Assembly: GCA_963727765.1 (NCBI GenBank)
Contig: CAVSGZ010000012.1
Span: 214,913 to 278,912, forward strand
Direction of reading: 5' to 3'
From: FEN-299 sp963727765
GTDB taxonomy: Bacteria > Acidobacteriota > Vicinamibacteria > Vicinamibacterales > Fen-181
Length of the DNA stretch: 64,000 nucleotides
The notes beneath the pieces are model-generated. The model was not told where the DNA came from, ran no database searches, and worked only from the letters and a program-made list of their open reading frames with translations. Positions within the stretch are counted from its first letter, which is position 1, and each line of letters opens with the position of its first letter. Below, one piece after another: positions 1 through 10,803 of the stretch. A program made the position numbers and the translations under genes.

Positions 1-1
1 C

Positions 2-1729
2 GCGTTCAAGAAGGACCACGCGCTCAGGCTGAGCTTCGACCGGACGAACGCCGAGCAGCAGAATCTCGGCGTCGGCGACGTCAACCTCGTCGAGCGCGGG
101 TACTCGAGCACGGCGTCGACCAACACGGTCAGGCTGTCGGAGAACGGGCCTCTCGGCCGCCGGTTCTTCACCGAGTCGCGGCTGCAGGTTCGGTGGTCGG
201 ACACCTCCTACGCCTCGAACAGCGAGGCCGTCGCGCTGCAGGTCAACGGCGCGTTCACCTCCGGCGGCGCGCAGATGCGCGGCGGACGCCGGGACGTGAC
301 GCTCGAGGCGGCGTCCGACCTCGACTACGTGCGTGGGAACCACTCGTGGCGGACCGGCGTGTTGCTCGAGGGGGGGCGCTACACGTCCGACGACACGTCG
401 AATTACCTCGGCACCTATACGTTCGCGCCGCTGCTCGACCCCCTCAATCCGGGGACGGCTCTCGACGCCTACAACGCTGGCATACCGGCGCTCTACACCC
501 GCCGCATCGGGGATCCGTACGTGCAGTACGCGCAGGTGCAGGCGGCGGCCTACGTCCAGGACGACTGGCGGGCCCGGCGCAGCCTGCTGCTCTCGTTCGG
601 CGTGCGCTCCGGCATCGAGACGCACGTCGCGGACGCGTGGAACCTGTCGCCACGGGCGAGCGTCGCCTGGTCGCCCCGGCGCAACGGGTCGATCACCTTC
701 CGCGCAAGCTACGGGTACTTCTACGACTGGATCTCGACCGACACCTTCAAGCAGACGCTGCTCGTGGACGGGTCCCACCTCCGCGAAGTGAGCATCATCA
801 ACCCGAGCTATCCCGACCCCGGTTCGTTTACGACGGCGCCGACCAACCGCTACCTGTGGTCGAACGGCGTCTCGCTGCCCAATGCGCACAGGCTCAGCCT
901 GGCCGTGGACCGCGTCCTGACGCCGAATTCGAGGTTGACGGTGGCGTACTCGGCCGGCTTCGGCGCGGGCCTGCTCCGCTCGCGCGACGTGAACCCCCTG
1001 GTGGCGGGCGTGCGTCCCGACCCGGCGTTCGCGAACGAATACCTCTTGGTCTCCGACGCCGCCTCGCACTCGCAGGCGCTCAACGTCGCCTGGAACCTCA
1101 ACAAGCTGAACTGGCACCGGCTGCTCGTCTTCGCCAACTACACGCTCTCGACCAGCCGGACCGACACGGGCGGCGCGTTTGTGACCCCGACCGTCGACGA
1201 CGACCTGTCCGCGGAATGGGGGCCGTCGAACAGCGATTCGCGTCACCGGCTCGGCGCGATGATCAACGCCCAGCCGATCGCCAACCTGACGGTGGCATTC
1301 ACGGTCAGCGCCCGGTCGGCGCTCCCCTACAACATCACGACCGGCCAGGACAACAACGGCGACGGTGTCTTCAACGACCGGCCGGCCGGCGTCTCGCGCA
1401 ACTCGGCGCGAGGCTCGGCCAACGTCGATGTCGGCGGGCGGATCTCTTACGGCTGGGGATTCGGGCCCGCGCGGGCAGGAGGCGGCGGCGGCACGCAGGT
1501 GCTGGTCGTCAGCGGAGGCGGTGGTGCCGGCGGGGCGATGGCGCCGGGATTCGGCGGCGGCCCGAGCGACCGCCGGTTCCGCATGGAGGTCTACGCGTCG
1601 GCGCAGAACCTGCTCAACCGGACGAACTACAACAGTTACAGCGGTGTGCTCACCTCGCCGCTGTTCGGGCAGCCGACCAGCGCGTCAACCGCGCGGCGCG
1701 CCCAGGCCGGCATCCGGTTCAGTTTCTGA
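2..1729 (+). CDS. TonB-dependent receptor (Oar-like), C-terminal part
   Basis: This is the C-terminal portion of an outer-membrane TonB-dependent receptor; the gene begins upstream of the window and is open from base 2. The product has the alternating polar/aromatic pattern of beta-barrel strands, segments such as YVQDDWR and LSPRASVAWSPRR, and ends in RFSF, a typical outer-membrane terminal signature with a final Phe. This class usually has an N-terminal carboxypeptidase-regulatory-like domain and plug, which cannot be seen here. Such proteins import large substrates across the outer membrane using TonB energy. A Gly-rich stretch near residue 480 of the visible part looks like a long loop. 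The 3' end overlaps the convergent peptidase gene by 11 bases. Substrate cannot be inferred. Confidence 0.85.
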   Translation, partial: AFKKDHALRLSFDRTNAEQQNLGVGDVNLVERGYSSTASTNTVRLSENGPLGRRFFTESRLQVRWSDTSYASNSEAVALQVNGAFTSGGAQMRGGRRDVTLEAASDLDYVRGNHSWRTGVLLEGGRYTSDDTSNYLGTYTFAPLLDPLNPGTALDAYNAGIPALYTRRIGDPYVQYAQVQAAAYVQDDWRARRSLLLSFGVRSGIETHVADAWNLSPRASVAWSPRRNGSITFRASYGYFYDWISTDTFKQTLLVDGSHLREVSIINPSYPDPGSFTTAPTNRYLWSNGVSLPNAHRLSLAVDRVLTPNSRLTVAYSAGFGAGLLRSRDVNPLVAGVRPDPAFANEYLLVSDAASHSQALNVAWNLNKLNWHRLLVFANYTLSTSRTDTGGAFVTPTVDDDLSAEWGPSNSDSRHRLGAMINAQPIANLTVAFTVSARSALPYNITTGQDNNGDGVFNDRPAGVSRNSARGSANVDVGGRISYGWGFGPARAGGGGGTQVLVVSGGGGAGGAMAPGFGGGPSDRRFRMEVYASAQNLLNRTNYNSYSGVLTSPLFGQPTSASTARRAQAGIRFSF

Positions 1730-4004
1730 TCCCGCCGCGCGCGCCTGTCGGCGCCGTCTGCGGGAGGTCGGCCAGCGCCTTGCGGCCGTCGCCCGGCAGC
1801 GGCGCCGGGCGCGGCAGTGTCGTATCCGGCACGCCGGCGGCCGCCGCAGCCAGTCCGCGCACATCGACGTCGAGCGGCGAGTCCGACTCCTGCCACTGCC
1901 CCTTCAGCGTGTTGGTCGCCTCGGAGCCCTCGAAGCCGAGATAGGAGTACTTGCCGTAGTGCGGCAGCTTGCGTCCGAGCGCGGGCAGGGCTCCCGCCGA
2001 GTCGGCGAGCAGCAGGCCGACCGCTTTCTCCACATTGCCGGGATGTCGCGCCGTGAGCACGATCGTGTTCTTCGCGAGCGCGATCGACATCCCGTCGATC
2101 TCCACGCTCGACTCTCCCACCTTGAGTCCGCGCGGGGCGGAAGCGAGCACCCGCGACGCCCACCGGTTGGCGCGGCCCGCCACCCAGACGGCCCGGTCGG
2201 AGGGCAACTGCGAGACGTCGCTGTCCAGTTTCACTTCAACCGCGTGGCTCTCGCTCTCCCACCCGCGGAACAGCGCGCGCCACGCGTCGAGCTCGGCCGG
2301 CGACGCCTGCGAGGGCAGGATGGCCAGCACCCGCGGCTCCCCGAAGATCTCGCCGACCGACGGCGGCGTCTCCCTCGGGTCCAGCTTGCGGAACACGTCG
2401 AACCAGGGGTCGGCGTGCAGCATCAGCGGCACGCCGGGCGAGGCCACGGCGAAATGCTGTTCGGTCGACGCGAGGTGCACGACCTGCCGCGCCGTGCCCG
2501 CGGCCGTCTGCACGACCGCCGGCACGTCGACGACGAAGGGCTTGCCGCCCTGCGTCTGCCGAAGCGTGCCCTCGACGACGAACCCCGAGCCGGCACGCGC
2601 GCCGTCGGGCCGCACGGCCGTAACTTCCACGGCCAGCACCGGCGCGCCGGTCCGCTCAATCCAATCGTGGAAGAACCGGCGCAGGTCGCGTCCCGTCACG
2701 GCCTCGGCCGTCTTCTCGAAGTCGGTGAACGACGCGCGGCGGCCCTCGTAATCCTGGTAGAAACGTCGCAGCACCTGGCGGAACAGGCTGTCGCCAATCT
2801 CCAGCCGCAGCATGTGGAAGGCCATCAGCGCCTTGCCGTACCCCACCGCTTCGGTCGACGCGCTCTCACGCGACCGGAACGCGGTCAGCGGGAAATCGCG
2901 CCCCTCGCGCACGTAGTCGCGGTACCTCTGGAGCGTCGCGCGGCGGTACTCCTCGCCGGCGCCGTGCTGCTCCTGGATGAGATGGTCGGCGAGATACGCC
3001 GTCAGCCCCTCGCACCAGTTGCCCGATTCGTAGTCCACGAACACGGAGTTGCCCCACCAGTTGTGCAGGATCTCGTGCGGGTAGGACGAAGTGATGATGA
3101 ACGGAAAGCGGATGATGTCGTGGCCGAGCAGCGTGAAGGTCGGCATCCCGTAGCCGGTCTCCCAGAAGTTCTCGACCAGCGCGAACTTGTGGTACGGGTA
3201 GGGCCCGATGAGTTCGCGGTACATCTCCAGGTACTGGGCCGTCGCCGCCAGGTACCGAGCGGCCAGCGCTTCGTCACGCTCGTGCAGGTAGACCAGCGTT
3301 TCGACCGAACCGGCCGTTCCGCGCCAGACCTGGAGCGGGCCGCCGACCAGGTCGATTTGGTCCATCGGCCCGCCCGACTCCCACTGCGCGCCGCCGCGGG
3401 CCTCGCGCGACGTGCCGTTGCCCTGTGAGATCACGTGCCAGTCGGGCGGCTGCGTCACCACGAGGTCGAACTCGATGAGATCGTGGTTGAAGGCGGGATA
3501 CCAGTAGCTCGCGCCCGTCAGATAAACGCCCTGTGGGCCGAGCACGCCGGCCGATTCGCGGAACCCGCGCGTGTACTCTTCCTTCTGGTCGGACAGCCCG
3601 AAGTTCACCACCCCGCTGTACCAGATCGACAACGTCACCTGACCCGGGGCGAGCCGGGCCCGATAGCCCTTGAGGCCAATCTGGCGCGCCGTCGCGTCGC
3701 CCGATCCGTTGATGCCGAAGAAGGTTGACGCGGCGCCGAGCGGAATCTCGACGACGGCCGGCGCGCTGCCCGACACTTTCAGCGCAGCGTTCAGCACGAA
3801 GTCGACCACGCCGTCGGCGGGCCGCCACGGGAAGGTCACCTTGTCGGTGACCGTCAGCAGGTGCGATTGCGGCTCGACGCTCACCGTCATCGAATGCCTG
3901 ACGCGGCCTTCGGGCGGCGCGGCCGCGGCGGGCACGGCGAGCGCAGCGAACAGGGTCAGCGCGGCGACGCCGCGGGTGGCGGAACGGAGTGACGGGGTCG
4001 GCAT
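1719..4004 (-). CDS. Secreted M1-family-like metallopeptidase
   Basis: The 761-residue product starts with a signal peptide (residues 1-29, ending in AAAA). It has the zinc motif HEILH (about residues 310-314), followed by NWWGN and a downstream Glu in NWCEGLTAYL about 18 residues later, the arrangement of gluzincin M1 aminopeptidases. The usual GAMEN substrate motif is replaced by the local sequence GYGMPTF, so the exact exopeptidase specificity is uncertain. The N-terminal third is beta-rich as in M1 proteins, and the last 250 residues have no clear family. It probably works in the periplasm or outside the cell on peptides. A TAGAAT -10 element lies only 6 bases upstream of the ATG, suggesting a leaderless transcript. 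Confidence 0.85.
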   Translation of the reverse strand: MPTPSLRSATRGVAALTLFAALAVPAAAAPPEGRVRHSMTVSVEPQSHLLTVTDKVTFPWRPADGVVDFVLNAALKVSGSAPAVVEIPLGAASTFFGINGSGDATARQIGLKGYRARLAPGQVTLSIWYSGVVNFGLSDQKEEYTRGFRESAGVLGPQGVYLTGASYWYPAFNHDLIEFDLVVTQPPDWHVISQGNGTSREARGGAQWESGGPMDQIDLVGGPLQVWRGTAGSVETLVYLHERDEALAARYLAATAQYLEMYRELIGPYPYHKFALVENFWETGYGMPTFTLLGHDIIRFPFIITSSYPHEILHNWWGNSVFVDYESGNWCEGLTAYLADHLIQEQHGAGEEYRRATLQRYRDYVREGRDFPLTAFRSRESASTEAVGYGKALMAFHMLRLEIGDSLFRQVLRRFYQDYEGRRASFTDFEKTAEAVTGRDLRRFFHDWIERTGAPVLAVEVTAVRPDGARAGSGFVVEGTLRQTQGGKPFVVDVPAVVQTAAGTARQVVHLASTEQHFAVASPGVPLMLHADPWFDVFRKLDPRETPPSVGEIFGEPRVLAILPSQASPAELDAWRALFRGWESESHAVEVKLDSDVSQLPSDRAVWVAGRANRWASRVLASAPRGLKVGESSVEIDGMSIALAKNTIVLTARHPGNVEKAVGLLLADSAGALPALGRKLPHYGKYSYLGFEGSEATNTLKGQWQESDSPLDVDVRGLAAAAAGVPDTTLPRPAPLPGDGRKALADLPQTAPTGARGGIRN

Positions 4005-4010
4005 GGGACG

Positions 4011-4016
4011 ATTCTA
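4011..4016 (-). promoter_or_regulatory. Putative -10 box for the M1-like peptidase (leaderless)
   Basis: TAGAAT on the minus strand, 6 bases before the ATG at 4004, would place the transcript start at or next to the start codon. No convincing -35 is visible; the upstream bases are a CTTTCGG short-period repeat (4019-4043). Confidence 0.4.
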
Positions 4017-4018
4017 CC

Positions 4019-4043
4019 GGCTTTCGGCTTTCGGCTTTCGGCC
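4019..4043. repeat. Short tandem repeat, 8-nt unit
   Basis: Three consecutive GCTTTCGG-like units fill the start of the gap between the peptidase and the YfcC-type carrier gene. The same kind of short-period repeat recurs in many other gaps of this window. Confidence 0.6.
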
Positions 4044-4105
4044 TTGTCACACGCGTCGCCCTGCGGCGCGCCGAATGTCGAGCGCCGAATGCCGCGGGCC
4101 GGATG

Positions 4106-5524
4106 TCACTCCCAGCGGAACATGAGCACCGGCGGGATGAGCAGGAGGAAGCTCAGCACGATCAGGATCAGCCCCAGCGGCAGGAACCACTTCGCCCACC
4201 GCTCCCACGGGATCTTGGCGGCACCGAGCACGCCCATCGTCACCGCGCTCGTTGGGAGGAAGGGATTGATGAACTCGCACAGCTGATAGGCGTACACGGC
4301 TGTCTGACGCGTGATGCCCACCAGGTCCGCGAGCGGCGCCATGATCGGCATCGTGAGCGCGGCCTGTGCGGTGCCCGAGTGGATGAAGAAGTTGATCACG
4401 CACTGGATGAGGAACATCACCTGCGCGATCACGGCGCGCGGCAGCAGCGTGATGGCGCCCGATGCCGAGGCGAGGATCGTGTCGAGGATCTTTGCTTCCT
4501 GCGCGATGACGAGCAGCGCCCGCGCGCAGGCCACGATGAAGACGACCCCGACCATGTCCTTGGCGCCGGTGACGAACGTCCGGGCGATTCGGCTCGGCCC
4601 CAGGCCGCCGGCGAACCCGAGCACGATGCCCATGCCGAGGAAGAGCATCGCGATCTGGTCGATGTACCACTGCCACTTCAGCACGCCCACGACCAGCAGG
4701 ACCATCGACGCCACGAAGAGCGAGAGCGTCGCGACGTGGCGCGCGTCCCACGCCTGGACCGTCGTGTGCGCGGCCGCGTCCACCGCCTCGCGCGCGAGGT
4801 CGATGTCCCGAACCGGGCTCAATTCCGGGTTTCGCCTCACGCGCCGGGCGTACCAGACGACGAACGAGATCATCACCGTGGTGCCGACCACCCACGAGAA
4901 CAGCCGGTAGCCGAGGCCCGAGTACAGAGGGATGCCGGCGATGCTCTGCGAGATCCCGACCGTGAACGGATTGAAGAAGGCCGCCGCAAATCCGGCCGCC
5001 GACCCGAGGTACGGGATCGCCGCGCCGACAATCGAGTCGTACCCCAGGCTCCGCGCCAGCGGGATGAAGATGAGGACGAAGGGGATCGTCTCCTCCGCCA
5101 TCCCGAAAATCCCGCCGCCGAGCGAGAAGATCGTCATCAGCACCGGGATCAGCAGGCCGTCGAGGTACGGCCGTCGGCTGATGGCGCCGGTCAACTTCCG
5201 GATGCTGAACTCGACAGCCCCCGTCTCCTGGAAGATGGCAAAGCTGCCGCCGATCATCAGCAGGAAGCAAATGAGCAGCGCGCCGTCGAGAAACCCCTTG
5301 ATCGGCGCGTCGAGCACCATCTGCGGGCCGAGCATGACCTTGGGCACCACGTGGTAGGTGCCGGCCACGGTCACCGTGCGCACACCGCTGCTCGTCTCGA
5401 CCTTGACGCGCTGGTACTCGCCCGAGGGGACGACCCACGACAAGGCCAGGACGACGATCACCAGCGCCATCACCACCACGAGCGTGTGGGGCATCGAGAG
5501 ACGCTTCAGGAACGGCTTGGACAT
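4106..5524 (-). CDS. YfcC/DcuC-family membrane carrier
   Basis: A 472-residue integral membrane protein with about 12 hydrophobic segments. It matches the YfcC branch of the C4-dicarboxylate/basic amino acid carrier superfamily: the N-terminus MPHTLVVVMALVIVVLALSW followed by VPSGEYQRV, and the conserved LGGGIFGMAEETIPF, INFFIHSGTAQAALTMP and NPFLPTSAVTMGVLGAAKIPW-type regions. Family members are thought to move amino acids, dipeptides or dicarboxylates. It lies 15 bases downstream of the isoaspartyl dipeptidase gene on the same strand, so the two are probably one operon and the substrate may be an isoaspartyl dipeptide or aspartate. That last point is inference. Confidence 0.85.
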   Translation of the reverse strand: MSKPFLKRLSMPHTLVVVMALVIVVLALSWVVPSGEYQRVKVETSSGVRTVTVAGTYHVVPKVMLGPQMVLDAPIKGFLDGALLICFLLMIGGSFAIFQETGAVEFSIRKLTGAISRRPYLDGLLIPVLMTIFSLGGGIFGMAEETIPFVLIFIPLARSLGYDSIVGAAIPYLGSAAGFAAAFFNPFTVGISQSIAGIPLYSGLGYRLFSWVVGTTVMISFVVWYARRVRRNPELSPVRDIDLAREAVDAAAHTTVQAWDARHVATLSLFVASMVLLVVGVLKWQWYIDQIAMLFLGMGIVLGFAGGLGPSRIARTFVTGAKDMVGVVFIVACARALLVIAQEAKILDTILASASGAITLLPRAVIAQVMFLIQCVINFFIHSGTAQAALTMPIMAPLADLVGITRQTAVYAYQLCEFINPFLPTSAVTMGVLGAAKIPWERWAKWFLPLGLILIVLSFLLLIPPVLMFRWE

Positions 5525-5539
5525 AGACTTGGCTGACGG

Positions 5540-6703
5540 CTACTCGAACGTCCCCCTGACCACGACTTCCCCGTCCCGCATCATCCACCGGCCGCGCGCG
5601 ATGACGCCGCGCACGTCGAGCGACCGCGGGTCGAGCAGCGTGATGTCGGCATCGGCGCCGGCCGCAAGCTGGCCCTTGCCGCGCAGCTTGAGGATGCGCG
5701 CGGGATTAACCGTCACCACCTGCAGCGCCGTCTCGAGCGGGACCCGCTCGTGGAGCACGGCGTCGCGCACCTCCGCGAGGAGGCTCGTCACGCGGCCGAC
5801 ATCGAGGCGCTCGAACCGACCCTGCGCGTCGAACACCGGCATGCTGCCCTGCCCGTCGGACGTGAAGGTAATCTGCGACACCTCGACGCCGGCGTCGATC
5901 ATCGCGCGCAGCCCCCGGCTGCACTTGACCTCGCCCTCGGCAATCCAGGCCGGCACGGTGGAGGTCGTGAAATCGACCAGCCCGCCCGCCTTCGCCCAGG
6001 CGATCCCCTCGTCAAACAGCGCCGGGTTCCGGTTGATGTGCGTCGGCACGAACTGCGCCGCCGGGATCTCGGTGTCCTCCACGACGCGCCGCAGCATCGA
6101 CAAGCCCCGTCGGCCGTCGCCCATGTGGACGTTCACCACGCCGGCCTTGCCCGACAGGATGCCGCCCCGCCGCGCCTCGGCCGCGAGCCGGACGAACTGC
6201 TCGAAGGTCGGCTGCGTCGAGCGGTGGTCGGAGAGCGCGACTTCGCCGACGCCGACCACCTTGTCCACGAGCAGGAGGTCCCGTTCGATGCTGCCGGTGA
6301 GCGTGAGCGTCGGCACGGCGTAGAAGCCGGTGTAGATGAACGTGCTGAGGCCTTCCTCGTCGAGCCCGTGCGCCTTGGCCAGCAGCGCCTCCGGGCTGCG
6401 CGTCACGCCGTCGGTCCCCAGGCACCCGACCACCGTCGTGATGCCGCCCCGCACGGCGTCCGAGAGCGCGAGCTCGGGCGTGCGCGTCGCATAGCCCCCC
6501 TCACCGCCCCCGCCGGTGAGGTGGACGTGCGCGTCGATAAGGCCAGGGACCGCCGCGAGCGACGAGGCATCCACCACCGTGCAGTCATCCCCGGGCACGC
6601 GGATGTCGGGCTCGACCCGTTCGATCCGTCCGCCGGCGACCAGGATGTCCGCGCGGCCGACCGGCGCGGGCGCAAAAACGACGGCGTTCTTCAGCAGCAG
6701 CAT
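5540..6703 (-). CDS. iadA: Isoaspartyl dipeptidase (beta-aspartyl-peptidase)
   Basis: An amidohydrolase-fold M38 peptidase of 387 residues, the usual IadA length. It has the HxH metal site at residues 59-61 (IDAHVHL), the GGITTVVGCLGTDGVTRSPE region, a GEVALSDHRS segment, the Lys region GILSGKAG that would carry the bridging carbamate, THINR, and FTSDGQGSMPVFD with the final Asp ligand. It hydrolyses beta-aspartyl dipeptides that arise from damaged proteins, in the cytoplasm. The start ATG is preceded by a GA-rich ribosome site (GAGAGGGAGGG). It heads a two-gene operon with the YfcC-type carrier. Confidence 0.93.
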   Translation of the reverse strand: MLLLKNAVVFAPAPVGRADILVAGGRIERVEPDIRVPGDDCTVVDASSLAAVPGLIDAHVHLTGGGGEGGYATRTPELALSDAVRGGITTVVGCLGTDGVTRSPEALLAKAHGLDEEGLSTFIYTGFYAVPTLTLTGSIERDLLLVDKVVGVGEVALSDHRSTQPTFEQFVRLAAEARRGGILSGKAGVVNVHMGDGRRGLSMLRRVVEDTEIPAAQFVPTHINRNPALFDEGIAWAKAGGLVDFTTSTVPAWIAEGEVKCSRGLRAMIDAGVEVSQITFTSDGQGSMPVFDAQGRFERLDVGRVTSLLAEVRDAVLHERVPLETALQVVTVNPARILKLRGKGQLAAGADADITLLDPRSLDVRGVIARGRWMMRDGEVVVRGTFE

Positions 6704-6736
6704 GCCTGACCCTCCCTCTCGCGGCGCCGGAGCGCG

Positions 6737-6742
6737 AGTGTA
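6737..6742 (-). promoter_or_regulatory. Putative -10 box for iadA-yfcC
   Basis: TACACT on the minus strand about 33 bases before the iadA ATG. It sits at the edge of the AT-rich patch shared with the divergent glutamate dehydrogenase gene. No good -35 is seen. Confidence 0.35.
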
Positions 6743-6835
6743 TCACGCGGCTTGCCGCTCGTGCCTTTTGCTTAGGCGATTTTGCGACTTGACATGGAAT
6801 TTAGGTTCACGTCATGGCTGTTTGCCGTGGTTCAT

Positions 6836-6864
6836 TTGCCATTACGGCTTGTTAGATGTATATT
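6836..6864 (+). promoter_or_regulatory. Sigma70-type promoter for glutamate dehydrogenase
   Basis: TTGCCA (6836-6841), a 17-base spacer and TATATT (6859-6864) form a good housekeeping promoter inside the most AT-rich part of the first 30 kb. It would give a leader of about 57 bases before the GTG start at 6928. Confidence 0.6.
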
Positions 6865-6927
6865 TTTCGGTGGTCTTGTTACCGCTTCCTTCGAGGCGGG
6901 TTCGCTGACAGAGAGAGGGGATAATCC

Positions 6928-8211
<1,284 letters not shown>

Positions 8212-8214
<3 letters not shown>

Positions 8215-8295
8215 TCGGCTGCGCCGACTAGTCGGGGGCTTCGCAGAGTAGTCGGGGGCTTCGCCGAGTAGTCGGAACTGACGCAGAGTAGTCAA
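8212..8295 (+). repeat. ATCGG-type modular repeat array (locus a)
   Basis: Three 20-nt units begin AGTCGG and carry interior modules GGGCTTCGCAGAGT, GGGCTTCGCCGAGT and AACTGACGCAGAGT, preceded by one shorter unit that folds on itself. The array starts at the stop codon of the glutamate dehydrogenase gene. It belongs to a family found at six sites in this window. Confidence 0.75.
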
Positions 8296-8297
8296 GG

Positions 8298-8326
8298 GGG
8301 CGGCTCGAAAGGGCCGCCCTTTCTTT
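8298..8326 (+). terminator. Rho-independent terminator after glutamate dehydrogenase
   Basis: A 7-bp GC stem (GGGCGGC / GCCGCCC), 8-nt loop, then TTTCTTT. It lies directly after the repeat array. Confidence 0.7.
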
Positions 8327-8357
8327 GTCCGCCCCGAGTCACTCGGCAGGACGCCCG

Positions 8358-10734
8358 CTACCGTGCTCCTCCGGGCGGTTGCTCCGAGCGCACTTCGAGG
8401 CGCTGGAGCGTGCCAGTGAAACGGAACGGCGCGGCATAGGGCCCCACCGGCGAGGCGGTATCCTCCCCGACGTCGAACGTCTCGTCGTACCGAGTACTCG
8501 CGCGGCACCGTGTGAGCCAGGCGCGCCTCCCCCACCTTCCTGCCATCCACCGTCAGCGTGACCGTCGCCGGGCCACCCGCCTCCGGCCCCTCGAATGCGA
8601 AGTGGAGGCCGATCACCGCAGGGCCGGGCGGCAGTCGATCGGGTCCCGCAATCGTGGTCACCTCGCGACGAAAGTAGTTGTAGGTGTAAGCGGGATGACC
8701 ATCCTTGATGTACAGCGAATACCCGGATGCCGTACCGCCCTCGGCCACCAGAACGCCGTCAGCGCCGCCCGCCGGAATCTGGACGTAGGCCGTGAAGGTG
8801 TGCGTCCGGTTCCTGGTCGCCGGCGCGAGCGCGCCGAAGAGGTGCGCGCCGCCGGAATAGAACGTATAGAAACTGCGTCCTCCCGGCGGGGGAGGATTGG
8901 GATGCTGCCGGCCGTTGATGCGCGGGTCGATCGGGTAGACCTGGTTCCGGGCCGCCTCCTCCTCGAACAACCGCTTCAACTCCTCGAGCTTGTCCGGTCG
9001 TGTGCTGGCGAGGTTGTGCGCCTCGGAAAAGTCGTGACTGAGGTCGTACAGCTCCCAGTCCGGCGTCGCCTGGTCCGCGCCGAAGGTGTCGGCCCACGGC
9101 AGCAGCCCCGTGCGCTGCGCGGCGACCCACCCTCCGCTGTAGATGGCTCGGTTCCCATGCATCTCGAAGTACTGCCTCGTCCGATGTTCGGGTGCAGACC
9201 CGGAGGCCAGCACGTCGAGGAAGCTGACGCCGTCGACCGGCTGTTGCTCGACCCCGTTGACCAATCGGGGCTGCGGCAGTCCCGCGGCCTCGAGAATGGT
9301 CGGGAACAGGTCGATGACGTGCAGGTACTGCCAGCGCGCCGCCCCGGGGTCCTTGATGCGGGCCGGCCAGGACACCACCATCGGATCTCGCGTCCCGCCC
9401 AGGTGAGAGCCAATCCGCTTGCCCCACTGGAACGGCGTGTTGCCCGCCCAGGCCCAGCCGGCCGGGTAGTGCGGGTTCGACATCGGCCCTCCGATGTCGT
9501 CGAGGCGGCGCAGCACCTCAGTCACGGGTGTCTGGATGCCGTTCACCTGCTCCATGATGTTGTCGGTTCCGCTGAGAGTGCCCTCGAGGCTCGCGCCGTT
9601 GTCGCCGGCGATGTAGACCACGAGCGTGTTGTCGAGCTGCCCGGTCTCGCGGAAGGTGTCGAGGACGCGCCCGACCTCGAAGTCGACCTGTGCCAGGAAA
9701 CCCGCGAACACCTCCATCAGCCGCGCGGCGACCTTTTTCCGATCGGCGCTCAGTGAGTCCCACGCCGGCAGTTCCGGCGGCCGTGGCGTCAGTTCCGCGT
9801 CGGCCGGCACCACGCCGAGCTGCTTCTGGCGCTCGAACACCATGCGTCGGTACGCGTCCCACCCCATGTCGAACCTGCCCTTGAAGGGCTCGATCCACTT
9901 CCTGGGGGCCTGCAGCGGCGCGTGGGTCGCGCCTGGCGCGAAGTACACGAAGACCGGGCGGTCCGGCGCCAGGCCTTTCTGCTGGAGGATCCAGGCGCGG
10001 GCGTGACTCGCCAGGTCCTCGTTCAACGTGTAGTCGCCCTCGCGCCCCGGCGGTGGTGACATGCGGACAGGCGTCGTCCCCTCGTTCAACTCGGGGTGCC
10101 ACTGATCGGTCTCGCCGCCGATGAAACCATAGAAATAATCGAAACCCTCATGGGTCGGCCAATGATCGAACGGGCCCGCCAGCGTCGTCTCGGCGTCCGG
10201 AATCAAGTGCCACTTGCCGATGCTGGCCGTGGCATAGCCGTTCGCGCGGAGGATCTCCGACACAAACGCCGCCGACTTCGGAATCGATGCGGTGTAGCCC
10301 GGGAACTCGTCGGCCCAATTCGTGATGGTGCCCATGCCGACGGCGTGGCTGTTGCGGCCAGTCAGCAGAGCCGCGCGCGTCGGGGAGCACAGGGCCGTGA
10401 CGTGGAACCGCGTGAACCGCAAGCCGTTCGCCGCCAGGCGGTCGAGCGTCGGCGTCGGGACCAGCCCTCCGAATGTCGACGTCTGGCCGTACCCGGTGTC
10501 ATCGAGCAGGATCACCACCACGTTCGGGGCGCCGGGCGGAGCGGTCACGCCCGGCCTGGGCTGACGCTCGGACGTCGCGAAGTCGTGCGTGATCCTGCCC
10601 CGGAACGGCGCCGGCGGAATCGGGAGCGTGGTTCGATCCACAGAGGACTGCGATCGCACCACGATCGCGGCGATGAAGGCGACCGTCACTCCAACCGCCA
10701 GGCGGCTCAATCTTGGAACGATCGAGCGCTTCAT
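8358..10734 (-). CDS. Arylsulfatase, Cys-type, with a C-terminal frameshift
   Basis: A secreted sulfatase of about 790 residues with a hydrophobic N-terminal signal/anchor (about residues 8-28). The metal and catalytic motifs are NVVVILLDDTGYG and CSPTR (Cys116, the residue converted to formylglycine), followed by LLTGRNSHAVGMG. It would hydrolyse sulfate esters in the periplasm. The reading frame breaks near 8490: after VPREYS the natural continuation YDETFDVGEDTASPVG lies in another frame and runs to a stop at 8358. One surplus C on the plus strand at 8490-8491 explains this. The gene is 69 bases downstream of the anaerobic sulfatase maturase gene, which would install the formylglycine. Confidence 0.85.
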
Positions 10735-10803
10735 TCAGTCCTCCCTCGCATCACAGTCCTCCACGGTCACGCCAGAGACCACCACGCCACACCCGCCCCA
10801 CCA

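Noticed and set aside
4047..5588. Alternative open frames over the YfcC-type gene
   Set aside because: The YfcC frame has clear membrane helices and family motifs; the others are shadows.
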